The notes under the pieces were generated by a model that saw only the letters and a list, made by a program, of their open reading frames with translations, was not told where the DNA came from and did not search any database. Below, piece by piece: positions 1 to 7,715 of a stretch of 64,000 bases of DNA. The DNA comes from Lentzea albidocapillata subsp. violacea (GTDB lineage Bacteria; Actinomycetota; Actinomycetes; Mycobacteriales; Pseudonocardiaceae). Every line of letters starts with the position of its first letter. Within the stretch, counting starts at the first letter, position 1. The stretch covers positions 1 through 64,000 of the forward strand of contig NZ_FNET01000027.1 in assembly GCF_900100275.1 (NCBI RefSeq). Direction: 5' to 3'. A program made the position numbers and the translations under genes.

Positions 1-202
<202 letters not shown>

Positions 203-252
203 ATTGTGTGATCGCTCCAGACGGAATATGTCTGGCATCTATCTTCTCAAAG

Positions 253-277
253 GAATTACCTCGACGAGAGGTAATTC
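253..277. repeat. Perfect inverted repeat in the rRNA leader
   Basis: GAATTACCTC (253-262), a 5-nt loop, then GAGGTAATTC (268-277): a perfect 10-bp stem about 50 nt upstream of the 16S 5' end. In the pre-rRNA this could be a processing hairpin or part of the 16S-flanking stem. The function is inferred from position only. Confidence 0.6.
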
Positions 278-300
278 ATATATTACTGGCTGTGTTTCGG

Positions 301-330
301 CACGCTGTTGAGTTCTCAAAGAACACGCGC
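301..330 (-). promoter_or_regulatory. rRNA leader box (boxA-like antitermination region)
   Basis: The reverse complement reads TGTTCTTTGAGAACTCAACA, the conserved leader element that precedes 16S genes in many actinobacteria and is thought to act in antitermination and processing. It sits about 100 nt upstream of the mature 16S end and downstream of the promoter at 444-472. Confidence 0.6.
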
Positions 331-443
331 ACACCGCAGTCACATCAGCTTTCGCTGACTTACTTCCGGGGCTTGTGTTGAAGCTTATTTTCGTCAGGCC
401 CGTTCCGGCTTGTTTCCCGGCCCGTGTCGCTCTGACTTGGAGA

Positions 444-472
444 ACATTACACGGGGCACTTTCGATCTCCAA
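444..472 (-). promoter_or_regulatory. Probable rRNA operon promoter
   Basis: On the minus strand TTGGAG (472-467) and TAATGT (449-444) are separated by exactly 17 bp. The distance to the 16S start is about 240 nt, typical of an rrn leader. The stretch 203-485 holds no gene; it contains this promoter, the leader box and the hairpin at 253-277. Other rrn promoters may exist. Confidence 0.5.
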
Positions 473-485
473 ATCGGGGGGTCAC

Positions 486-956
486 CTAAGCCTCAGCACC
501 GCCGCTGACCTGCGCGTTCGTCACCGCGAAGACCGGATGGCGGTCCGCCTCGGCCTCGAACGCCGAGACGGGGTCGCCGACCCGAGCGTCGAAGAAAGGC
601 CTAGTCACGGGCTCTTTGCGCACATAAGCGGCCAGCACGGGCGCCGCAACGGCCGCGGAAACCTCGTTCAAAACGACTTGACGTGACCTGCGTCCCCTTC
701 GCAGGACCGCCGAACCGGCTGCCCGTGCGTTGTGCACCCAGTCCCGAACGCCATACGGCGCGACGAGCCACTCCTGGCCGTCGTGCTGCATCAGGCGAAT
801 GGGAATCGTCCGCTCAGCACCAGTGCGGCGGCCACGGATGGTCAGCAGCACGTAGCAGGAGGGCGCGATGCCGAGCGAGACAGCGCGACTGATGACGACG
901 TTGCCGATACGGCGGACGAGGTGCTGACGGTAGGTCTTGGCCACAAGGTCAATCAT
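486..956 (-). CDS. Nitroreductase/deazaflavin-dependent oxidoreductase family protein
   Basis: The 156-residue protein matches the F420-binding Ddn-like family (PF04075): an N-terminal helix, then the conserved core VLLTIRGRRTGAERTIPIRL at about 36-55, EWLVAPYG and a WVHNARA motif. Family members reduce substrates with F420H2; no substrate can be named here. The ATG at 956 (MIDLVAKTY) has GAGG 3 nt upstream; an ATG three codons earlier at 965 is the alternative. The start codon interlocks with that of the divergent lycopene cyclase gene, so the promoter must lie inside that gene or the mRNA must be leaderless. Confidence 0.8.
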   Translation of the reverse strand: MIDLVAKTYRQHLVRRIGNVVISRAVSLGIAPSCYVLLTIRGRRTGAERTIPIRLMQHDGQEWLVAPYGVRDWVHNARAAGSAVLRRGRRSRQVVLNEVSAAVAAPVLAAYVRKEPVTRPFFDARVGDPVSAFEAEADRHPVFAVTNAQVSGGAEA

Positions 957-1920
957 GGACCTCATGGCGTTCGACGTGGTGGTGATTGGCGGAGGTCCGG
1001 CCGGCCGTGCACTCGCACGGGCGTGTGCGCACGAAGGCCTCCACACAGCGATAGTCGACCGTCGTCCGGACCGTCCGTGGACGGCGACGTACGGCGCGTG
1101 GGCCGACGAACTCCCGCCCGACACACCGACCAGGTCTGTGAGCACCACGGTTCGCGCGTACGCGCGCGAGGAGCATCAGATCCAGCGCACCTACGTCGTC
1201 CTGGACAACGCCAAGCTCCACGAACTGCCTGACACGGTCGAGGTACTCCAACGGCCAGAGGCAGCGCGCTACACGTTCAACGCCACAGGTGCGCGCAAGG
1301 GCCGTGCCGAGCAAACAGCTGTAGGCACGGTCATCGAGTCGGACAGCACCGAAACCACGTTGATGGACTGGCGCGGCAACGGCGACACGTTCCTCTACAC
1401 GGTCCCGCTGGGGGGCAACCGGCTGCTGGTGGAAGAGACCTGTCTGGCGCGCAGGCCCGGCATGCCGTTGCAGGAACTCCGCGAACGCCTGCACGCTCGC
1501 CTCGCCCCAGGTGAGGAAGAGGAACGCGTGCGCTTCCCCCTCGACGCGCCGAGGGCCACGGACCACGCGTTCGGCGCCGCGGCCGGCTTCATCCACCCCG
1601 CCACCGGCTACAGCGTCGCCACCTCACTGCAGCTCGCGCCGCGGGTCGCCGGGGCGATCAAGGCGAACGAGGACCCCGGGCAGGTCATCTGGCCGAAGAA
1701 GGCACGCATCGTGCACGCCATGCGCAGGAGGGGCCTCGAAGCGCTTCTCCGCTTCAGCCCGGACGAGACGCTGGACTTCTTCGAGGTGTTCTTCCGGCTC
1801 GAGCCGGAAGAACAGCGCGCCTACCTGTCCGGCCGTGAGGACGTCAAAGGCACAGCAGCCGCCATGCTCGCGTTGTTCCGGACGACGCCAGGCCACCTGA
1901 GGTGGAAACTCCTGCGCTGA
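955..1920 (+). CDS. Lycopene cyclase family protein (short)
   Basis: N-terminal FAD-binding Rossmann motif DVVVIGGGPAG (about 7-17), then the family signature ATYGAWADELP (about 46-56). FIHPATGYSVATSLQLAP at about 205-222 is the conserved C-terminal motif of CrtY/CrtL-type lycopene beta-cyclases. At about 321 residues it is shorter than the usual 380-410; the segment between the substrate motif and the FNATGA motif is contracted. The ATG at 955 is preferred because AAGG lies 6 nt upstream; ATG 964 is possible. No other carotenoid gene is adjacent, so the substrate is not proven. Its stop overlaps the next gene. Confidence 0.75.
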   Translation: MDLMAFDVVVIGGGPAGRALARACAHEGLHTAIVDRRPDRPWTATYGAWADELPPDTPTRSVSTTVRAYAREEHQIQRTYVVLDNAKLHELPDTVEVLQRPEAARYTFNATGARKGRAEQTAVGTVIESDSTETTLMDWRGNGDTFLYTVPLGGNRLLVEETCLARRPGMPLQELRERLHARLAPGEEEERVRFPLDAPRATDHAFGAAAGFIHPATGYSVATSLQLAPRVAGAIKANEDPGQVIWPKKARIVHAMRRRGLEALLRFSPDETLDFFEVFFRLEPEEQRAYLSGREDVKGTAAAMLALFRTTPGHLRWKLLR

Positions 1921-3716
1921 ACTCCCAGCGTGAGGGCCACGTAACCGAACGCACCGCTGGTGTAGCAATTGGCCGCCAACCTCATGAACAGCTGGTAAAC
2001 CCACTTGGAGCCGCTCGTTCGCACCGGCACGATCGGGATGTGCCCGCATTGCTGGATGACGTCAGGTTCGCCTTCCAGCCGCTGTTCAACCTGAACACCG
2101 GGGGCGTCGTCGCGATCGAGGCTCTGGCCCGGCCGCACGACGGCAGCGTGCAGGATCTGCTCCAGGCCGCCTTCCGGGCGGGCCTGCTGGCCAACGCCGA
2201 CGTCGGACTGGCCTGCCGCGCCATCCGGTCCGCGGCCGACTTCGATTTGATGCTGCCCCTGCACGTGAACCTGCTCGCGATCACGATCGCGGACAAACCC
2301 GAGGTCATGAGCCCTCTCTACGGCGCTCTCCGGGACACGGGCCGGTCGCCGGGCAGCGTCGTCATCGAGATCGGCGAACCGTACTCACGCGCCAACCGCG
2401 GCCGTCTGGCTCATGGCATGCAGACGCTGCGAAACAACGGTTTCCGCATCGCGCTCGACTGCGTGGGCGAGGGCGACGTACCGCTCGGTCTGCTGACCAG
2501 CGCCTCGCCGGACTACCTCAAGCTCGACCGCGAGATCGTCCGCTCGCTGCCCGACGACGCCGCGCGGGGTGCGCTGGTGAAGTCGCTGGTGCACCTCGGC
2601 GAGTACACGGGCGGCCAGGTCGTGGCCGAGGGCGTGGAGACCGAGGCGGAACTGACCTACCTGCGCAAGCTGGGGGTGGGGTATGCGCAGGGCAAGTTCC
2701 TGGCGCCGCCGCAGCGAAGGCCGGCGGTGAACGCCCGGATCGCGCCCGAGGCGGTCACGGAGACCGGGGAGATCCGGCGCGGCAACACGGGTCCCCGGAT
2801 CACGGCCTTCCTGCACCCCGCCACGGTGCTGCCCGAAAACGCCACGAGCGAGGAGGTGCGTGAGGTCCTGGCCTCGCAGCCTTCGGTCACGGGTGTCGTT
2901 CTCGTGGACGACGAGGGCCGCCCGAAGTGGTCGGTGGACCGCAACCGGTTCCTTCTCGCGGTGACCGGTCCGTACGGGCATGCCCTGCATGCCAAGCGTG
3001 AAGCCGCACGGCTCGCGGACAAGCCACACGTCATCGGCACCGATGCGTCGGCGCTCGACCTTCTGGACTTGGTGACGGGTGCGAACCGTGAACGCACGAA
3101 CGACGACCTCATCGTCGTGGACCACAACGAGCGGTGCATGGGTGTTGTGCGCGTGGCCGACGTTGTGCGCGGTGTCGCCGAGCTCAAGGTGGAGCAGGCG
3201 GCCGCACTGAGTCCGCTCACGCGCCTTCCCGGTAGTGACGCGGTCGCGAAGGAAGTGGACAGGCGTATCGAGCTCGGCGAGATCTTCGCGATCTCCTGGC
3301 TGGACGTCGACAGCTTCAAGCTGGTCAACGACACGGTCGGGTTCGCGGCGGGCGACGACCTGATCCGCGCCATCGGGTACGACCTGGCGGACCTCGCGCA
3401 CGCGTTCCCCGGCACGCAGGTCGGGCACGTCGGCGGTGACGACTTCCTCCTCCTCGCCGGGCTCGACGAGACAGTGCCCCTGAGTGCTCGTTTGCTGGAC
3501 AAGCCGTACACGGCAGAGGGACGACACGTCACCCTCTCTCTTGCGACCCTTATCTGTGCCCCGGGATCAGTCGGGTCGTATCGCGAGGTGTCGCGGTTGC
3601 TGGCGCCAGTGAAGGAGCACGCGAAGTCGCTCGCCGGGTCCAGCTGGGTCATGGGTAGGCCGGGCACCGAACGACGCGACGTGCTGCGTGGTGTCGCGCA
3701 ACGCGCGGTGAGTTAA
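1902..3716 (+). CDS. EAL-CBS-GGDEF domain protein (cyclic di-GMP turnover or sensing)
   Basis: Domains in order: an EAL domain (about 50-290; FAFQPLFNL, EALAR, VNLL, IEIGE, YLKLDR, EGVE, GYAQGKF), two CBS-like repeats (about 300-440) and a C-terminal GGDEF domain with GGDDF near 510. In the EAL domain the usual DDFGTG catalytic motif reads DCVGEGD, so the second metal-binding Asp is missing and phosphodiesterase activity may be weak or absent. GGDDF is compatible with diguanylate cyclase activity. GTG 1902 overlaps the previous gene by 19 nt. GTG 2040, right before the EAL fold and after a lower-GC, intergenic-looking stretch, is a credible alternative start. Confidence 0.85.
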   Translation: METPALNSQREGHVTERTAGVAIGRQPHEQLVNPLGAARSHRHDRDVPALLDDVRFAFQPLFNLNTGGVVAIEALARPHDGSVQDLLQAAFRAGLLANADVGLACRAIRSAADFDLMLPLHVNLLAITIADKPEVMSPLYGALRDTGRSPGSVVIEIGEPYSRANRGRLAHGMQTLRNNGFRIALDCVGEGDVPLGLLTSASPDYLKLDREIVRSLPDDAARGALVKSLVHLGEYTGGQVVAEGVETEAELTYLRKLGVGYAQGKFLAPPQRRPAVNARIAPEAVTETGEIRRGNTGPRITAFLHPATVLPENATSEEVREVLASQPSVTGVVLVDDEGRPKWSVDRNRFLLAVTGPYGHALHAKREAARLADKPHVIGTDASALDLLDLVTGANRERTNDDLIVVDHNERCMGVVRVADVVRGVAELKVEQAAALSPLTRLPGSDAVAKEVDRRIELGEIFAISWLDVDSFKLVNDTVGFAAGDDLIRAIGYDLADLAHAFPGTQVGHVGGDDFLLLAGLDETVPLSARLLDKPYTAEGRHVTLSLATLICAPGSVGSYREVSRLLAPVKEHAKSLAGSSWVMGRPGTERRDVLRGVAQRAVS

Positions 3717-3798
3717 CAAGTACAACCAAACGCCTCCTGCGCCGCGCGCTGATCACTCATAGCATCGAGAGTGCTACTCAGTGCACAGGAGGTTCGGC

Positions 3799-4935
3799 GT
3801 GCAGGTCGGCAGCAGAACTCAAGCGGTACCCGCGCAACGCAGAAGCTTCGACGGCCTCCTCACCGTTGGCGTGGAAGAAGAATTCGTTCTCGTCGAAGCT
3901 TCCACCGGCCATTTGGCCAACCGCGCCACGGAAGTGCTTGCCGGAGCCGACCGGTTCGAGGTGGACCTGCAGCCGGAAATCGCGCAGTACCAGGTGGAAT
4001 CGGCCAGCGGCATCTGCACGGACATGGCCGTGCTGCGCGAGCAACTGGTCGTGGCGCGCCGGGCGTTGATCGAACGGGCCGCGCGTCACGACGCGAGGCT
4101 CGCCGCGACCGGAACACCGGTGCTGGGCCTCACGATGCCGACGCCGCTGACGAACTCGCCGCGCTACCACCGGATGGCGCAGGAGATGGGCGCGCTCACC
4201 AACGACCTGGCGATCTGCGGCTGTCACGTGCACGTCGGCCTGCCCGACGACGAGTCGAAGATCTTCGTGAGCAACCACCTGCGGCCGTGGCTGCCCACGT
4301 TGCTGGCGCTGGGCGCGAACTCGCCGTACTGGCTCGACGGCGACACGGGGTACGCGAGCTGGCGGTACGTGGTCTGGAACCGCTGGCCCACTTCGGGTGC
4401 GCCGCCGCACTTCGACTCGGCGGCCGAGTACTACGCGGCACGGGAGGAGATCGTCGCGAGCGGCGCGGCGATGGACGCCGGGATGCTCTACTGGGACGTC
4501 CGGCTCTCCGCCCGCCACCCCACGCTGGAGTTGCGGGTCTCCGACGTCGCGCCGACGGTCGAGGAGGCGGTGCTGATGGCCGCTCTGGTGCGCGCGATCG
4601 CCGCCACCGCACTGAGTTCCGGTGCCGCGCCGGTGAAGCTGCCGCCGCACCTGCTGAAGGTCGCGATGTGGCGGGCCGCGCGCGACGGCCTGGAGGGCTT
4701 CGGCATCGACCCGGTGACGGGCGCGCCCACGCCCGCGTCGTCGATCGTCGCGTCACTGCTGCGGTGGATCAGGCCGGCGCTGGAGTTCGCCGGTGACCAC
4801 GAGATGGTGACCACCGCGATCGACCGGCTGCTGCTCGACGGCACGGGCGCGGTGCGGCAGCGCCGGGCGTTCGCACGGCGCGGCAGGCTGGACGACGTGG
4901 TGGGATTCCTGGTGGCACAGACCTCACCGGTCTGA
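3799..4935 (+). CDS. Carboxylate-amine ligase, YbdK/GCS2 family (glutamate-cysteine ligase-like)
   Basis: The protein (378 aa) shows TVGVEEEFVLVE, then CGCHVHVGLPD, ALGANSPYW and a late ELRVSDVAPT motif, typical of glutamate-cysteine ligase family 2 (YbdK). These enzymes couple glutamate to an amine with ATP, and many have only weak Glu-Cys ligase activity. An upstream in-frame GTG exists at 3781, but a perfect AGGAGG at 3787-3792 ends 6 nt before GTG 3799, which sets the start. The motif GAGTGCTACTC lies just upstream at 3769-3779 and recurs upstream of the terpene cyclase. Confidence 0.88.
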   Translation: MQVGSRTQAVPAQRRSFDGLLTVGVEEEFVLVEASTGHLANRATEVLAGADRFEVDLQPEIAQYQVESASGICTDMAVLREQLVVARRALIERAARHDARLAATGTPVLGLTMPTPLTNSPRYHRMAQEMGALTNDLAICGCHVHVGLPDDESKIFVSNHLRPWLPTLLALGANSPYWLDGDTGYASWRYVVWNRWPTSGAPPHFDSAAEYYAAREEIVASGAAMDAGMLYWDVRLSARHPTLELRVSDVAPTVEEAVLMAALVRAIAATALSSGAAPVKLPPHLLKVAMWRAARDGLEGFGIDPVTGAPTPASSIVASLLRWIRPALEFAGDHEMVTTAIDRLLLDGTGAVRQRRAFARRGRLDDVVGFLVAQTSPV

Positions 4936-5008
4936 GCCGTTCACTCGATCGGGTACATGTCGAGCCGGCTTGGTGTGCCTCCAAGCCGCGATCCGGTAAT
5001 CAGTCCCC

Positions 5009-5809
5009 GTGGCGACCCCCATCTGGGCACCGGGACTGAACGGTGCGGAGCTTCCCAACACCGCACGGGTCAGGGATTACTGGCTCGGCGGCACGCACAA
5101 CACCGAGGCCGACCAGGAACTGGCGGCCCACCTCGTGTCCGCGGCACCGCACCTGCCGTACCTGTGCCGCACGCACCGCGCGTACCTGGGCAGGGTGGTC
5201 AGGCGACTGACCGCCCTCGGCGTGCGGCAGTTCATCGACCTCGGCTCCGGCCTGCCGACCGCGGCCAACGTGCACCTCGTCGCGCCGGACGCGAGCGTGG
5301 TCTACGTGGAGATCGACCCGGCGGTGGCGGCCGAGGGCCGGGCGATCGTCGCGGACGAGCCGCGGGTGGAGTACCTGTGCGCGGATCTGTGCGATCCGGA
5401 GAAGGTGCTGGAGTCGCAGGAGATCCGCTCGACGCTGGACCTGTCGCAGCCGGTCGCGGTGCTGGTGCTGGACGTGCTGCACTTCGTTCCCGACGAGGCC
5501 GAGCCGCACAAGGTCCTCGCCCGGTACCTGGACGCGCTGGCACCCGGCAGCTACCTCGGGCTCTCGCACACGTGCCGCGACCCGTTCATGCTGGCCGCCG
5601 TCGGGCTTTTCGGTGCCATGTACGGGAATCAGCCGTTGCCGGCGTTCACGTTCCGGTACCCGGAGCAGGTCGTGCGGTTCTTCGACGGCATGGAGGTCCT
5701 CGCGCCGGGCGTGGTGCCGATCCCGTTGTGGGAACCGGATCCCGGCGAGGTCCAGGACCGCAATCCGGAGAACTTCCATGGATGCGGCGGTCTCGCGCGC
5801 AAGCTCTAG
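5009..5809 (+). CDS. SAM-dependent methyltransferase, DUF574 (Methyltransf_19) family
   Basis: A 266-aa protein with the family start motif NTARVRDYWLGGTHN, a Rossmann SAM site FIDLGSGLPT near residue 70, VYVEIDPAV for the acidic ribose-binding residue, and LVLDVLHFVPD. The family is common in actinomycetes, often near secondary-metabolite genes, and substrates are mostly unknown. It starts with GTG without a clear ribosome binding site, so it may be leaderless. It converges on the UbiA gene with a 4-bp overlap of stops. Confidence 0.85.
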   Translation: MATPIWAPGLNGAELPNTARVRDYWLGGTHNTEADQELAAHLVSAAPHLPYLCRTHRAYLGRVVRRLTALGVRQFIDLGSGLPTAANVHLVAPDASVVYVEIDPAVAAEGRAIVADEPRVEYLCADLCDPEKVLESQEIRSTLDLSQPVAVLVLDVLHFVPDEAEPHKVLARYLDALAPGSYLGLSHTCRDPFMLAAVGLFGAMYGNQPLPAFTFRYPEQVVRFFDGMEVLAPGVVPIPLWEPDPGEVQDRNPENFHGCGGLARKL

Positions 5810-6636
5810 GCGAGCAACGGGATCGCGGCCAGCACGATCGTCGACACGACGGCCATGGACATGCCGTAGCGCAGCTGCTGCCTGGCCGTCGGCAGGTCCC
5901 GCGCGAGCAGGAACGCCGAGCACGCGACGACCCCGACGGCGGCCCAGAACGGCCCGAACCGGAACCACAGTCCGCCGCCGACCAGCAGCAGCCCGCCGAC
6001 GGTCAGCTGGGTGGTCGCGTTGACGGCGTGACGCGTGCCGTACAGGACGGCCGGCGTGCGTGACCCGACGCGGGCGTCGCCGGCCCGGTCGGGGACTGCC
6101 CACCAGAGCGCCCGGCCCGTGGCGAGGGCGGCGACCCCGGAGAACAGCAGCCACACCGCGGGATCGGCCTGGCCCCCGGCCGCCGAGTAGGCCGTCACGC
6201 TCGGCAGCAGCCCGGCGGCGATCGCCAGCACCACCGGACCCGCGTACCCGCGCCGCTTCAGCCTGATCGGTTCGAGGTTGTAGGCCAGGTACAGCACCAG
6301 AATCAGCCCGACACCGATCGCGACCTTCCACGACACGGCGACGGCCAGCGCGAGCGCGAAGATCATCTCGAAGATCGCCAGCGTGAGGACCTTCCGCGCG
6401 CCGATCTCCTGGACCGCCCGCGCCAGATGGCGTTTGTCCGCGGTGTGGATGTCGTTGCGGACGTCGGCGTAGGCGTTGAGGGGGTTGCCGGAGATGATCG
6501 CGACGAAGTTCGCGAGCACCGCGAGCACCACGGCGAGGTCGAATCTCGTCGCGTAGCAGGCACCCCAGGAGGCGGCGCACGCGTAGTGCACGCCGAAGGG
6601 GTGTTCCAGGCGGTGGAGGTAGGTCAGCGCCGGCAA
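5806..6636 (-). CDS. UbiA-superfamily prenyltransferase (possible terpene synthase)
   Basis: An integral membrane protein of about 276 aa with 7-9 hydrophobic segments. The first Asp-rich motif is NAYADVRNDIHTADKRH (about 50-66) and the second is DRAGDARVG, the two metal-diphosphate binding sites of UbiA enzymes. It could prenylate an aromatic acceptor. Since it is the last gene of an operon with a class II diterpene cyclase and no soluble class I synthase, it could instead ionise a cyclised diphosphate. No ATG or GTG is suitably placed: TTG 6636 overlaps the P450 stop by 13 bp and gives a normal N terminus. Confidence 0.82.
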   Translation of the reverse strand: MPALTYLHRLEHPFGVHYACAASWGACYATRFDLAVVLAVLANFVAIISGNPLNAYADVRNDIHTADKRHLARAVQEIGARKVLTLAIFEMIFALALAVAVSWKVAIGVGLILVLYLAYNLEPIRLKRRGYAGPVVLAIAAGLLPSVTAYSAAGGQADPAVWLLFSGVAALATGRALWWAVPDRAGDARVGSRTPAVLYGTRHAVNATTQLTVGGLLLVGGGLWFRFGPFWAAVGVVACSAFLLARDLPTARQQLRYGMSMAVVSTIVLAAIPLLA

Positions 6637-7715
6637 GTGGCCACCATCGCGAGGCTCGGCGGCGGCGCCATCGCGGCGCCGCGCAACTGGGGTGTGCAGG
6701 TCGGGGAGCTGAGCTTGATGCGCTTGTGCCGCAGCAACGCCGTGACGATCAGGCGGATCTCCAGCAGCGCCAGGTCCCTGCCGGGGCAGTGCCGCACTCC
6801 CCCGCCGAACGGGAAGAACGCGCCGGGCGGCGGTGGCCGGCGAGCGGGGTCGAAGACGTGCGGGTTCTCGTAGGTCGCGGCACGGCGGTGCGCCAGGTAG
6901 ATGCTCGGGGTGATCACCATGCCGTCGGCGCTCATCCGGTTCCCGGCCAGCGTCGCGGGCGGCGACAGCCTGAGCGACTCCCTGATCGTGGCTTCGAGCA
7001 GGTCGTCGTCGAGCCTCTCGGCCAGACCTGGCGTCCGGCTGATCCAGTACAACGTCCACGCGGTGGCGCTCGCCGTGGTCTCGTGGCCCGCGAACAGCAG
7101 TGACACGACCTGGTCGCGCAGGTCCTCGGGTGGCAGGAAAGCCGCAAGGGCCGGAGGTTCGGCGGTGCGCGCGCGGTGCAGCAGCATCGCGTCGAGATGC
7201 GGGTCGGACCTGGTGCTGTCCGGGGTCAGGCAGCGGTGCGCGAGGGTGCGGACGCGACTGCCGAGGCGGCGGTCCAGCCAGCGGGTGAACGCGGCCAGCA
7301 GCTCGTCGTCGTCCACGCCGAAGACGATGCGGCCGATGATCCGCAGGGTGAGCTTCCTGGTCCACTCCGGGAGGCTGGTCGGGCCGCTCGGCAGTGCGCC
7401 GATCGAGCGTTCGACCATCTCCTCGATCAACGCCTGGTAGCGGGTCCCGCGCAACGCGGGAGTGAGCGTGCGCCGGTACGCGGTGTGCTCGGCGCCGTCG
7501 AGCCACAGCACGGATCGGCTGCCCAGCAACGGGCTCAGCGTGCGGCTCGGTGGGTGCCGCAGGTCGCGGTCGTTGCGGAACAGGGCGGACATGACGTCCG
7601 GGTGCCAGACGAGCCAGCGCCGGTCCCGGAGCCTGACCATGCCGTCCTCGAGGCTCTCCACCGAGTCGAGGAACGGGATCAGGCGCAGCCTGAAGCCGAG
7701 CTCGGTCCGGTTCAC
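6624..7715 (-). CDS. Cytochrome P450
   Basis: 363 aa. Oxygen-binding I-helix motif LLFAGHETTASA, K-helix ExxR as ESLR, and the haem loop FPFGGGVRHCPGR with the axial Cys near residue 310. Slightly shorter than the usual ~400. GTG 7715 overlaps the stop of the upstream cyclase gene as GTGA, so translation is likely coupled. The likely job is oxidation of the diterpenoid skeleton made by its neighbours; this is inferred from context. Redox partners are not encoded nearby. Confidence 0.9.
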   Translation of the reverse strand: MNRTELGFRLRLIPFLDSVESLEDGMVRLRDRRWLVWHPDVMSALFRNDRDLRHPPSRTLSPLLGSRSVLWLDGAEHTAYRRTLTPALRGTRYQALIEEMVERSIGALPSGPTSLPEWTRKLTLRIIGRIVFGVDDDELLAAFTRWLDRRLGSRVRTLAHRCLTPDSTRSDPHLDAMLLHRARTAEPPALAAFLPPEDLRDQVVSLLFAGHETTASATAWTLYWISRTPGLAERLDDDLLEATIRESLRLSPPATLAGNRMSADGMVITPSIYLAHRRAATYENPHVFDPARRPPPPGAFFPFGGGVRHCPGRDLALLEIRLIVTALLRHKRIKLSSPTCTPQLRGAAMAPPPSLAMVATCRR

